A stretch of DNA of 64,000 nt from Prauserella_A oleivorans (GCF_042685745.1 NZ_JBHUNT010000001.1:1674001-1738000); one strand, 5' to 3'; shown: positions 36,090 to 44,077, numbered from the stretch's first letter. Notes: generated from the sequence alone by a model not told the origin. Numbers and translations: made by a program.

Positions 36090-36980
36090 CTACGGCGTGG
36101 ACAGGCGGGCCAGGGAACCGCACTCCTGTGCCACCCACACCGCGCCGTCCGGCCCGATGGTGATGCCGTGCGGTTCCGACGACGGCGTGGGCAGGGCGTG
36201 GTGCGCGACGCGGCCGTCCTCGCCGATGTGGCCGATGCGGTTGCCCGCCCACTCGGTGAACCAGTACCCGCCGCGTGGGTCGGCGGCGATGGCGTGGGGC
36301 CTCGCGGCCGGGTCGGGCAGCGGGAACTCGGTGATCGCGCCGTCGGGGGTGATGCGGCCGACGGCACCCGCGCCGATCTCGACGAACCACAGCGCGTCGG
36401 GACCGCTCGTGATGCCCACCGGCGCGGCTCCCGGCGTGGGCAGCGGATGGACGGTGACGTCGCCGCTGGTGTCGATACGGCCGATGGCGTTGCCCTGGTT
36501 CATCGTGAACCACAGCGCGCCGTCGGGGCCGGTGGTTAGCACCGAAGGCATCGCGTTCTCCACGGGGATCGCGAACTCGGTGACCACACCCTCGGTGGTG
36601 ATCCGGGCGATGGCGCCCGCGGCCAGCTCGGCGAACCACAGCGCGCCGTCGGGTCCGGACGTGATGCCGTACGGGCAGGCGCCGGGCGTCGGCAGGTCGA
36701 AGGTGTGGACCTTTCCGTCGGTGGTGATCCGGCCGACGACGTGCGCCTGGTTCGTCGTGAACCACAGGGCGCTGTCCGGTCCGGTGGTGATGACGGTCGG
36801 CTGCGGCGACTCCAGGCCGAGTGGGTAGGACACGTACTCGCCGGCCGTCGTCATCCGGCCGATCGAACCGGCGTGGAGCTCGGTGAACCACAGCGCGCCG
36901 TCGGGTCCCGTCGTGACGGCGTACGGGCCGGCCGCCGGATCGGCGACGGGGAACTCGGTAAGCGACGACGAGCGTGGCAT
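36090..36980 (-). CDS. vgb: Virginiamycin B lyase (streptogramin B hydrolase-like propeller)
   Basis: A 296-residue seven-bladed beta-propeller with repeated blades built on the motif GPDGALWFTE. Vgb linearises streptogramin B antibiotics by elimination at the ester bond. The residues known to be essential in the S. aureus enzyme, His228, Glu268 and His270, have clear counterparts: His in ARPHAIAADP and, exactly 42 residues later, His in SSEPHGITIG, with Glu two residues before it. Start ATG 36980 (MPRSSSLTEFP). No signal peptide, so it acts in the cytosol. Intrinsic resistance or self-protection is possible; no streptogramin biosynthesis gene is in the window. Confidence 0.88.
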   Translation of the reverse strand: MPRSSSLTEFPVADPAAGPYAVTTGPDGALWFTELHAGSIGRMTTAGEYVSYPLGLESPQPTVITTGPDSALWFTTNQAHVVGRITTDGKVHTFDLPTPGACPYGITSGPDGALWFAELAAGAIARITTEGVVTEFAIPVENAMPSVLTTGPDGALWFTMNQGNAIGRIDTSGDVTVHPLPTPGAAPVGITSGPDALWFVEIGAGAVGRITPDGAITEFPLPDPAARPHAIAADPRGGYWFTEWAGNRIGHIGEDGRVAHHALPTPSSEPHGITIGPDGAVWVAQECGSLARLSTP

Positions 36981-37099
36981 GGCTCCACGGTACGGAGCCG
37001 TGCAAGGCAATTTGACCCGCCGCCGAGGTCAGTGACCGATGAAGGCCTCGGCCACCGCGCGGGCCGGGTAGTCCGGTTCGGACACATTCGAGCAGGGAT

Positions 37100-37207
37100 G
37101 TCGTGGGACCGGCCAGGAACGCCCTCCGCCAGGTCGGGGTGCGCTCGCTCGACATGCCGCTGACCCCGGACCGGGTGTGCGCCGCCATCGCCGCGGCGGC
37201 GCGCTGA
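37100..37207 (+). pseudogene. Remnant of a molybdenum hydroxylase large subunit (CoxL/XdhB type), last ~35 codons
   Basis: Translation of 37100-37207 gives the C-terminus NALRQVGVRSLDMPLTPDRV plus a short Ala-rich tail and a stop codon. The VRxLDMPLTPxRV ending is characteristic of xanthine dehydrogenase/CO dehydrogenase large subunits, which are ~780 residues long. No upstream domain is present: the preceding DNA belongs to the Vgb promoter side. A deletion has therefore removed nearly all of the gene. A minus-strand frame ending at 37029 (…PDYPARAVAEAFIGH) may be the tail of another lost gene, but I cannot identify it. Confidence 0.5.
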
Positions 37208-37261
37208 CGCACGGCCGCCGGGTGGCCTCCGGCCCTCCGGACGCCACCCGGCGGCTCGCGC

Positions 37262-37495
37262 TCACTCCAGACGCGCGATCGGCGTGCCCTGCTTGACGAC
37301 GTCACCTTCCTGGACGAGCAGCCGCAGCACACCGGAGGCCGGTGCGGGAACCTCCACGTCCACCTTGTCGACGGCGACCTCCGCGATCAGGTCACCCTCG
37401 GAGACCTGCTGGCCCTCCTCGGCGAACCACGTCGAGACCACGCCCTCGGCTTCCGGTTCCTGCTCCGACACCGCGGGAAACGGGATGTCGGTCAT
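37262..37495 (-). CDS. Free-standing lipoyl-domain protein
   Basis: A 77-residue protein that is nothing but a biotinyl/lipoyl domain: VSTWFAEEGQQVSEGDLIAE, the lipoylation hairpin VAVDKVDVEVPAP with the target Lys, and LRLLVQEGDVVKQGTPIARLE. It would carry the lipoyl arm acylated by the E1 encoded just upstream. ATG 37495 overlaps the E1 beta stop by 4 nt. Ordinary E2 proteins also have a peripheral-subunit-binding and a ~230-residue acyltransferase domain; both are absent and the reading frame ends cleanly, so the acyltransferase must be elsewhere or the lipoyl domain serves another complex. Confidence 0.88.
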   Translation of the reverse strand: MTDIPFPAVSEQEPEAEGVVSTWFAEEGQQVSEGDLIAEVAVDKVDVEVPAPASGVLRLLVQEGDVVKQGTPIARLE

Positions 37496-38538
37496 CGCCC
37501 CATCAGGCCGAGCACGGCGCTCCTGATCCGGTCGGCGGTGGGCAGCACGGCGTACTCCAGCGGGCGCGCGTACGGGATCGGCACGTCGGGCACGGCCACC
37601 CGGGCGGCCGGTGCCCGCAGCAGACCCGGGTCGGACTCGGCGACCCGCGCGATGACCTCGCCGGAGAGCCCGAACGACAGGTAGTCCTCGTCCACCACCA
37701 GCAGCCTGCCGGTACGCCCGACCGACTCCAGGATCGTGTCGGTATCCAGCGGCACGAGGCTGCGCAGGTCGATGACCTCGCAGTCGATGCCGTCGCCGGC
37801 GAGGCTCTCGGCCACGTCGAGCGCGTGGTGCACCGACAGCGACAGTGTCACGATGGACACGTCCGTGCCCGGGCGGGCGATGGCGGCCTTGCCGATCGGC
37901 ACCTCGTAGGACTCCTCCGGCACCGGGCCGACCGAACGCCGGTTCTTCGCCATCCACGGCAGCCCCATGACGCCCTTGTGGAACATGTACACCACGGGGT
38001 TGTCGTCGCGGATCGCGGAGATCATCAGGCCCTTCGCGTCGGCCGGGTTGCTCGGCACCACCACTTTCATCCCTGGCAGGTGCGCGAACGTGCCCCACAG
38101 GCATTGCGAGTGCTGGGCGCCGTCGGAGTACCCGCCGCCCACGGCCGTGGTCAGCACCATGGGCACCTTGATGTTGCCGCCGGACTCGAAGTGGATCTTG
38201 GCCATGTGGTTGTAGATCTGGTCCATGCACACGCCGAAGAAGTCGACGAACATCAGCTCGACGATCGGCCGCATGCCCTCGACGGCCGCGCCGATGGCCG
38301 TGCCGATGAACGCGGTTTCCGAGATGGGCGTGTCCATGACGCGCTTCGGCCCGAACCGGTCGAGCAGGCCGGTGGTGGAACTGAAGATGCCGCCGTAGGC
38401 GCCGACGTCCTCGCCCAGGACGAAGACGTCCTCGTCGCGTTCCATCTCCATGGCGATGCCTTCGACCATCGCCTTGGCGGTGCTCAGCTTGCGGCTGGTC
38501 GGCGTGGCCGACGGCGCCGGGCTGTCGGTGAGCGACAT
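37492..38538 (-). CDS. 2-oxo acid dehydrogenase E1 component, beta subunit (acetoin/pyruvate type)
   Basis: A 348-residue E1 beta subunit. Together with E1 alpha it decarboxylates a 2-oxo acid (or acetoin) using thiamine diphosphate and acylates a lipoyl domain. The TPP-binding Glu lies in DVFVLGEDVGAYGG, followed by DTPISETAFIGTAIGAAVEGMRPI and the phenylalanine-rich EXMFVDFFGVCMDQIYN region; the C-terminal transketolase domain has VEDLRSLVPLD-like CEVIDLRSLVPLDTDTI. ATG 38538 has GAGGAGGAG upstream. Coupled to the lipoyl-domain gene (ATGA) and 14 nt behind E1 alpha. Substrate not readable. Confidence 0.9.
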   Translation of the reverse strand: MSLTDSPAPSATPTSRKLSTAKAMVEGIAMEMERDEDVFVLGEDVGAYGGIFSSTTGLLDRFGPKRVMDTPISETAFIGTAIGAAVEGMRPIVELMFVDFFGVCMDQIYNHMAKIHFESGGNIKVPMVLTTAVGGGYSDGAQHSQCLWGTFAHLPGMKVVVPSNPADAKGLMISAIRDDNPVVYMFHKGVMGLPWMAKNRRSVGPVPEESYEVPIGKAAIARPGTDVSIVTLSLSVHHALDVAESLAGDGIDCEVIDLRSLVPLDTDTILESVGRTGRLLVVDEDYLSFGLSGEVIARVAESDPGLLRAPAARVAVPDVPIPYARPLEYAVLPTADRIRSAVLGLMGR

Positions 38539-38552
38539 TGCTCCTCCTCGTG

Positions 38553-39527
38553 TCAGGCGAAAACGTGCTCGAGTGCCGATTCCGGTCCGGGTTCCGGGCT
38601 GCGCTTGGCGAAGTCGATCGCGGCCTCCACGCGCTCGCTCGCCTCGGCCGCCACGGTTTTCACGGCGGCGTCGTCGAGCACCCCGGAGCTGCGCAGTTCC
38701 TGTTCGTAGGTGGGCAGCGGATCCCGTCCCGGCACACCCTCCAAATCGGACCGATAGGCCTGGGCGTCGCCCTCGAAGTGGCCCCACAACCGCAGCGTGT
38801 GGACCTCGATGAGGCTGGGGCCCTCGCCCGCGCGGGCCCGGGCGACCGCCTCGGCGGCCACCTGGTGCACGCCCTCGACCGAGTTGTCCTCCACCCGCTC
38901 GCCGGGGATGCCGTAGCCGGCGGCCCGGATGGCGTTCGACGTGACGCACGTGGACGCACTGCGCGGTACGGAGATGCCCCAGTCGTTGTCCTCGACGACG
39001 AACACCACAGGCAGCTTCCACAGCGCGGCGAGGTTGAGCGACTCGTGGAAGGCGCCCTGGTTGGCGGCGCCCTCGCCGGTCACGGCCACCGCGATCCGGT
39101 CGGTGCCCCGGCGCTGGAACGCCAGCGCCTGGCCGAGGGCGGGCGGGTAGCCCTCGGCGATGATGCCGGAGCACGAGAAGTGTGTGTCCGGGTCGAACAG
39201 GTGCATGTGACCGCCGCGGCCCTTGCCGAGTCCGTCCACTCTGCCGAAGATCTCGGCGGCCATCTTCTCCAGGTTCACGCCGTGGGCGATGGCGAAGTGG
39301 TGGGGACGGTGGGTGGCCGTGACGGCGTCGTCGGCGGTGAGGTGTGCGCACACCCCGGCGGCGACGGGTTCCTGACCGGCGGACAGGTGCATCTCGCCGG
39401 GGATCGCCCCGGCACCGATGTCGAACACGGGCTTCTTGTCGGCGTGGTATTCCCGCAGGATCGCTTCCTCGAAGGTGCGGATGAGCACCATCGTGCGGTA
39501 GAGCTCCAGCCTCGTTGCTGTGTCCAT
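38553..39527 (-). CDS. 2-oxo acid dehydrogenase E1 component, alpha subunit (acetoin/pyruvate type)
   Basis: TPP-dependent E1 alpha subunit of 324 residues. The TPP/Mg motif GEGAANQGAFHESLNLAALWKLPVVFVVEDNDW (about residues 150-180) is complete, and the phosphorylation-loop region is GHFEGDAQAYRSD as in acetoin and pyruvate E1 alpha. The short N-terminus (MDTATRLELYRTMVLIRTFEE) lacks the extension of mitochondrial enzymes. First gene of the E1 alpha - E1 beta - lipoyl domain operon. ATG 39527 follows GGGAGGGCC. The IclR gene lies 118 bp upstream in the same direction and is the likely regulator. Confidence 0.9.
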   Translation of the reverse strand: MDTATRLELYRTMVLIRTFEEAILREYHADKKPVFDIGAGAIPGEMHLSAGQEPVAAGVCAHLTADDAVTATHRPHHFAIAHGVNLEKMAAEIFGRVDGLGKGRGGHMHLFDPDTHFSCSGIIAEGYPPALGQALAFQRRGTDRIAVAVTGEGAANQGAFHESLNLAALWKLPVVFVVEDNDWGISVPRSASTCVTSNAIRAAGYGIPGERVEDNSVEGVHQVAAEAVARARAGEGPSLIEVHTLRLWGHFEGDAQAYRSDLEGVPGRDPLPTYEQELRSSGVLDDAAVKTVAAEASERVEAAIDFAKRSPEPGPESALEHVFA

Positions 39528-39645
39528 GCGGCCCTCCCTCGATCTCGAGAGTCTTCGGGAGTCACTGTCGTCGCCCCGGCCGACCGCCGACAACGATCCC
39601 GATTTCAGATGGTGATTCGCGTCCCCACGGTCGTGGGATGGCGGT

Positions 39646-40389
39646 TCACCGGCCGAGCGCGACGGCGCGGGCGACCCGGCGCGCGGCTCGCTGCACGGCG
39701 CCGCGGTGCGCGCCGACCGTGCCGTAGCGGCGGGCGGGGACCGAGACCGCGACCGCGCCGAGGACTCCCGGCCCGCACACCACGCCGCCGAGGCAGGCCG
39801 TGCCGATGAGGTATTCCTCCCGGTCGTCGAACACCTCGCCGCCGCGGGCCAGGCGCTGTTCCAGGACACGGGCGTCGGTGATGGTGTGCGGGGTCAGGTC
39901 GGCGAGCCGGTGCCGGGACAGGTAGTCCCTGCGCTCGCCGGGCGGGAGCGCGGACAGGATGCACTTGCCGAACGCGGTCGCGTGACCCGCCTCGTGCACG
40001 CCCACCCACAGGTCGGCGGACGGCGTGCCCGGGCCGTCGACGACGTCGACGAGCCGGATCTCGCCGTCCGAGTACAGCGACAGGTACGCCGCACCGCGCA
40101 GCTCGTCCCGCAGCGCGCGCAGGACCGGCCGTACGCGGGTGAGCAGCCGTTGCGTCGCGGTGTGCTCGCGCAGGGCACCCACGTGGTCGCCGAGCACGTA
40201 GCCGTCCTCGAGCTTGCGCAGGTAGCCCTCGTGGACCAGCGTGCGCAGCAGGTGATACGTCGTGGGCAGCGGCAGCCCGACCCTGCGGGCGAGGAACTTC
40301 GCCGGAACGGGCCGTTCGCTCGCGCCGACCGCGTCCAGCAGGTGGAGAGCGCGCTGAACCGAGCCGATGAGCGTGGGCCCGCTGGCCAC
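39646..40389 (-). CDS. IclR-family regulator of the E1/lipoyl operon
   Basis: A 247-residue IclR-type regulator. N-terminal winged HTH (SVQRALHLLDAVGASERPVPAKFLARRVGLPLPTTYHLLRTLVHEGYL) and a C-terminal GAF-like effector domain with VGVHEAGHATAFGKCILSAL and the late IclR signature GVVCGPGVLGAVAVSVPA. Start GTG 40389 with GGAGGTGG upstream. Located immediately upstream of the E1 alpha gene on the same strand, so local control of that operon by a small-molecule effector (perhaps the oxo acid or acetoin) is likely. Confidence 0.9.
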   Translation of the reverse strand: MASGPTLIGSVQRALHLLDAVGASERPVPAKFLARRVGLPLPTTYHLLRTLVHEGYLRKLEDGYVLGDHVGALREHTATQRLLTRVRPVLRALRDELRGAAYLSLYSDGEIRLVDVVDGPGTPSADLWVGVHEAGHATAFGKCILSALPPGERRDYLSRHRLADLTPHTITDARVLEQRLARGGEVFDDREEYLIGTACLGGVVCGPGVLGAVAVSVPARRYGTVGAHRGAVQRAARRVARAVALGR

Positions 40390-40468
40390 CGTTCCACCTC
40401 CGCCACGTCGTCGTAGCCGTTCTCCAGCATGGTCGGTCGCGGGCACGGGCGGCAAGCCCGCGGGCGGG

Positions 40469-41221
40469 TCAGAGGCCGTGGGTGCGGAGGTGTGGTGTCT
40501 GCGCGGCGAGCATGTCGAGCTGGGCGCGGACGCGTTCGAAGTCGGACTCCTGACGCAGGTCGAGCGCGATGGCTCCGGCGCGGTCGGTCGTGTCCCGGAA
40601 CGCCTGCTCGGCCTTGTCGAGCAGGTCGGCGATCCGGAGGGCGGTGCCGGTCAGGTAGCCGCCGTCCGGGGCCAGGCTCTCGCCGAGTTCGGCGAGCCGC
40701 AGCGCCTCCCGCAGCTCCTCGTCCAGCGAGGTACCGATGCCGGTGAGCCAGTCGCGTCCCGGACCTGCCGGGAGTGCGGCGACGATCGCGTGGAACGACG
40801 TGACCGACCGGGCGCACCGGTCGAACGACCGCGCCCACCGGCCGGACGAGCGCAGCCGTCCGGCGTGCGGAGCGGGGGTGGCGGCCTCGCGCGCGGCCGT
40901 GCGTTCGGCGTCGGTGGGCGTCCGCAGCCAGGCCCGGGCGAGGAACTGCGCGCCGAGCCCGATGGCGCCCGCGACGAGGGCACCGATCGGCACGAACACC
41001 ACGAGGCCGCCGACGAAGTTGGCGGCGGGCGCATTGTCGGAGCCCTCGGCGGTCGGGTTCAGGGTCCAGAGCACCGCGACCCCGACCATGAGCAGCGCGC
41101 CGACGATGCCGAAGGCCGCCCAGCCCGCCCGGGCCACGGCGTGCGTCACCGGGCCGCCGCGCACCGCCATCCGCGTGCGCCAGTCGTCGAAGCGGGGCGG
41201 TTCGGTCGCTCGTGCGCTCAT
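40469..41221 (-). CDS. Membrane protein of unknown function, two TM helices
   Basis: A 250-residue protein I do not recognise. Two transmembrane helices (AFGIVGALLMVGVAVLWTL, about residues 36-54, and FVGGLVVFVPIGALVAGAIGLG, about 69-90) are followed by a ~150-residue cytoplasmic helical domain with long amphipathic stretches (LDEELREALRLAELGESL, DLLDKAEQAFRDTTDRAGA). No catalytic motif is visible. ATG 41221 has AGGAGG 6 nt upstream. It is divergent from the LEA-like gene with a ~95-bp gap, so the two may share control. Confidence 0.75.
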   Translation of the reverse strand: MSARATEPPRFDDWRTRMAVRGGPVTHAVARAGWAAFGIVGALLMVGVAVLWTLNPTAEGSDNAPAANFVGGLVVFVPIGALVAGAIGLGAQFLARAWLRTPTDAERTAAREAATPAPHAGRLRSSGRWARSFDRCARSVTSFHAIVAALPAGPGRDWLTGIGTSLDEELREALRLAELGESLAPDGGYLTGTALRIADLLDKAEQAFRDTTDRAGAIALDLRQESDFERVRAQLDMLAAQTPHLRTHGL

Positions 41222-41316
41222 GGGTACCTCCTGGTGGTTCGACCCTATGTCGCGACGTCCGGTTCCGGGGCGGCTGTTTGCGGGTATGCCCCCGGAATTC
41301 ACGGGAGGTGGTCACG

Positions 41317-42393
41317 GTGGCCGACGACGAGGACCGCACCGCGGTCGAGGAGCGCGACGACAGCGGGGACTACGAGGATTACGACGAGGGCCAGGGAGAT
41401 CCTGATGTCCTGCTCGACGTGCCGAACCTGTCGGTGGAGGAGATCACGCTCGAGGTCGAGGACCTGCGTGCCCGGGTGTCGTTGCAGGCCGAGGTGCTGG
41501 AGCTGCTGAAGCTCAACGTCGGCGCGGACGTCGAGCTGGGCCGCGTGTCGTTGAAGATCACCGGGGTGCAGGCGGAGGCGCTGCTCAAGGTCCGGCTCGA
41601 CCGTGTTTCCCAGATCATCGAGCGGGTGCTCACCACCATCGACCGCAACCCGCAGATCCTCGAACAGGTGGTCCGCAGTGCCGGACGGGCGGTCGAGGAG
41701 CTCGGCGCCGGGGGCGGTAAAGCCGTCGGTGAGGTCGGTCGCGGCGCCGGCGATGCCGTCGGTGACGTGGGCAAGGGCGCGGGCGAGGCGGTCGGTGAGG
41801 TCGGTCGCGGTGCCGGGGACGCGGTCGGTGAGGTGGGCCGCGGTGCCGGGGACGCGGTCGGTGAGGTCGGCCAGGGCGCCGGTGAGGCGGTCGGTGAGGT
41901 GGGCCGCGGTGCCGGGGACGCGGTCGGTGAGGTCGGCCAGGGCGCCGGTGAGGCGGTCGGTGAGGTGGGCCGCGGTGCCGGCGATGCCGTCGGTGAAGTC
42001 GGCAAGGGTGCCGGCGAGGCTGCCGGGGACGTCGGCAAGGGTGCCGGCGAGGCTGCCGGGGACGTCGGCAAGGCTGCCGAGGACGTGGGCCAAGGCGCAG
42101 GCGAGGCGGCCGAGGATGTCGGCGGCACGGCCGGTGAGGCGGTCCAGGACACCGGCGACGTTCGCGCCACCGGCCGCAGGACGACGAGAAGGACCACGCG
42201 CAGGGCCACCGGCGAGCAAGGCGAGACCGGTGACGAGGGCGAAGCCGGCGACCAGGAGCGGCCCGCTCGCCGCACGGCGCGCACCGGCGCGCGTGGTGCC
42301 ACGGGAAAAGCGACGGCGAAGTCAGCGGGCAGAACAACGGGCACCCGGACGGGAAAGACGGAGACCCAGACCCGCCGCGGTCGGCGGACGTGA
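41317..42393 (+). CDS. LEA-like 11-mer repeat protein
   Basis: A 358-residue soluble protein in three parts. Residues ~1-130: an acidic N-terminus, then a conserved helical domain (VEEITLEVEDLRARVSLQAEVLELLKLNVGADVELGRVSLKITGVQAEALLKVRLDRVSQIIERVLTTID). Residues ~137-280: about thirteen 11-residue repeats of the form GEVGRGAGDAV. Residues ~285-358: a basic Arg/Thr/Lys-rich tail. The Gly/Ala-rich 11-mers resemble late embryogenesis abundant proteins, linked to desiccation and stress protection; from memory, proteins with this N-terminal domain and repeats are common in actinobacteria and uncharacterised. GTG 41317 follows GGGAGG. The stop overlaps the next gene's GTG. Confidence 0.8.
   Translation: MADDEDRTAVEERDDSGDYEDYDEGQGDPDVLLDVPNLSVEEITLEVEDLRARVSLQAEVLELLKLNVGADVELGRVSLKITGVQAEALLKVRLDRVSQIIERVLTTIDRNPQILEQVVRSAGRAVEELGAGGGKAVGEVGRGAGDAVGDVGKGAGEAVGEVGRGAGDAVGEVGRGAGDAVGEVGQGAGEAVGEVGRGAGDAVGEVGQGAGEAVGEVGRGAGDAVGEVGKGAGEAAGDVGKGAGEAAGDVGKAAEDVGQGAGEAAEDVGGTAGEAVQDTGDVRATGRRTTRRTTRRATGEQGETGDEGEAGDQERPARRTARTGARGATGKATAKSAGRTTGTRTGKTETQTRRGRRT
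41722..42150 (+). repeat. 33/66-nt tandem repeats inside the LEA-like gene
   Basis: Each 11-residue unit is 33 nt. Two 66-nt double units, 41833-41898 and 41899-41964, are identical base for base and a third copy begins at 41965, so they arose by recent tandem duplication. The outer units have diverged. Copy number is likely to vary between strains through slippage. Confidence 0.92.
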
Positions 42394-42962
42394 ACGACAT
42401 CGCGTTCACCGCGACCGTCCGCGCCGACCGGATGCGCTGGGACGACGACCCGGACGCCCGGGTCACCTTCCACGGCACGCCGGGATACCGGTCGGTCTCC
42501 GACAGCGACCGCGTCAACCTGCCCTACCGGGTGCGGGCCGAGACCACTTACCGGGACCGCACGGGGCTGCTCCAGGCATTGCTCGACCACAGCGAGACGC
42601 GATTCCAGGAGTCGTTCCTCGAAGGGCCACCGCCGCTCGGACCGGGCGCCCCTGCGCGTGAGCGGTTGCTCGCCTTCGGGCCAGCCGCGCTGCGGCACGA
42701 CAGTGGACACCTCGACCTCTACCTCGCGGGCGAGCCCAAGCCCTCGCGCAGGCACACGCTGCCCTCCCGCAAGGTCCGGCACACGCACATCGCGATGCTG
42801 CTCCGCGAGGCGGACGCCGGCGGTGACACCGAGTTGCTGGCCCACACGCTGCTCGGCTACCTGGACACCGTGCTCGTGCAGCACCTCCTCGTGCAGCGCG
42901 GCATGCCGCTGGACCGGCTCGAGGACGGCTGGTGCGATCTCGTGCGCCGCATGGTCGGGTGA
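42390..42962 (+). CDS. Chimeric ORF: small conserved domain fused to a TetR ligand-binding domain lacking its HTH
   Basis: A 190-residue protein from GTG 42390, overlapping the LEA-like stop. Residues 2-~50 (NDIAFTATVRADRMRWDDDP…VTFHGTPGYRSVSDSDRVNLPYRVRAE) look like a small conserved protein found next to LEA-like genes. From residue ~56 (RTGLLQALLDHSETRFQESF) the sequence is that of the helical C-terminal domain of a TetR regulator, through HIAMLLREADAGGDTELLAHTLLGYLDTVLVQHLL to the end. No recognition helix exists anywhere. A deletion that joined the two genes in frame is the simplest origin. Whether the product is stable or useful is unknown. Confidence 0.62.
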   Translation: MNDIAFTATVRADRMRWDDDPDARVTFHGTPGYRSVSDSDRVNLPYRVRAETTYRDRTGLLQALLDHSETRFQESFLEGPPPLGPGAPARERLLAFGPAALRHDSGHLDLYLAGEPKPSRRHTLPSRKVRHTHIAMLLREADAGGDTELLAHTLLGYLDTVLVQHLLVQRGMPLDRLEDGWCDLVRRMVG

Positions 42963-43007
42963 CCGGCGACCGTCTACACGCACCGGACACAGTGGAGGAT
43001 CGCAGCG

Positions 43008-44066
43008 CTAGGCCGGTAGCCCGAAGGACAGCAGCCCGCGGACGAGGGTGTCACGGACGCCGGTGAACCGGCGGATCTTTGTCAGCCTGCTGATCCGTGC
43101 CGACCGGGCGGCGAGCTGCTGGGTCGGTTTGCGTCGCTCGGCGTCGTACCGGCGCAGGGCGGTCGCGATGTCCGCCTCGGCCGTCAACGCCTCCGCGAGC
43201 GACGCCGCATCGATCATCGCCTGGCACGCGCCTTGGCCCAGATCCGGTGTCATGGCATGGGCGGCGTCGCCGAGGAGCGCGACGTTGCCGTCGGCGTAAC
43301 TCGGCAAGGGGCTCGAGTACCACAGATCGTGGTGCAGGAACCCGGCGTCCCGGGCCAGCTCCAGCACCGTGGGAATCGGATCGTGCCAGTCCCCGAACCG
43401 CGCGCGCAGCTCGTCGAGGTCGTCACCGGACCGGTGGCCCTGTGGCGCGGTCACCATCGCGTACCAGTTCGTGCTGCCGGGTCCCTGCGGAGTGAGGCCG
43501 AACTTGGCACCCGGCCCCCAGGTCTCGCCGCCCGCCTCGATGTCGAGCGGCACGGTGCCGCGCCAGGCTGTCGCGCCGGAGTAGCGCAGGGGATGGCGAT
43601 CGCCGAAGAGCGCGCGGCGGACGGCACTGTGGATGCCGTCGGCGCCGACCACCACATCGTGCCGCGCGTGCAGTTCAGCAGGGTCGCCGACCGGCGTGGC
43701 GAAGCGCACGACGCCGTCGGGGAGTTCGCCGGCCAGCACGTGCAGCAGGGTGGGCCGCGGCACCAGGTAGACCGGCTCGCCGTGCTTGCGCTCGATGACG
43801 CCGACGTCCAGCGTGGCGATCCGGGTGCCGTCGGGCTTGCGGATGGCACCGCTCGGCTGCCGTCGGCCCGCCTCCCGCACCCGGGTGCCGATGCCCAGCC
43901 GGTCGAGCGCACGGAGTGCGGACGGCCAGATGCCGAGCCCCGTACCCGCGTCGGGCAGAGCCGATGCGCGTTCGAACACGGTCACGTCCCAGCCCGCGTG
44001 GTGCAGCCCGATCGCGGTCGCGAGTCCGCCGATGCCGCCTCCGACGACGGCCGCTGTCCTCGTCAT
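43008..44066 (-). CDS. FAD-dependent monooxygenase (PHBH/salicylate hydroxylase type)
   Basis: Class A flavoprotein monooxygenase of 352 residues, which would hydroxylate an aromatic or polyketide-like substrate using NAD(P)H and O2. Motifs: AAVVGGGIGGLATAIGLHHAG (FAD Rossmann, residues 5-25), DVVVGADGIHSAVRRALFG (DG motif) and VALLGDAAHAMTPDLGQGACQAMIDA (GD motif). The ATG is 54 bp from a divergent TetR gene and two palindromic boxes lie between them, so expression is probably induced by the substrate. The natural substrate, which could also be an antibiotic such as rifamycin or tetracycline, cannot be read. Confidence 0.9.
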   Translation of the reverse strand: MTRTAAVVGGGIGGLATAIGLHHAGWDVTVFERASALPDAGTGLGIWPSALRALDRLGIGTRVREAGRRQPSGAIRKPDGTRIATLDVGVIERKHGEPVYLVPRPTLLHVLAGELPDGVVRFATPVGDPAELHARHDVVVGADGIHSAVRRALFGDRHPLRYSGATAWRGTVPLDIEAGGETWGPGAKFGLTPQGPGSTNWYAMVTAPQGHRSGDDLDELRARFGDWHDPIPTVLELARDAGFLHHDLWYSSPLPSYADGNVALLGDAAHAMTPDLGQGACQAMIDAASLAEALTAEADIATALRRYDAERRKPTQQLAARSARISRLTKIRRFTGVRDTLVRGLLSFGLPA

Positions 44067-44077
44067 GAACCCACGCT

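Noticed and set aside
41722..42150. CRISPR-like array
   Set aside because: The repeats are directly adjacent with no unique spacers and lie in frame inside a coding gene.
41379..42983. 534-residue minus-strand frame rich in Ser/Pro/Thr repeats opposite the LEA-like gene
   Set aside because: The repeats are only the reverse complement of the 11-mer units; the plus strand has the ribosome binding site, a family domain and normal third-position bias.
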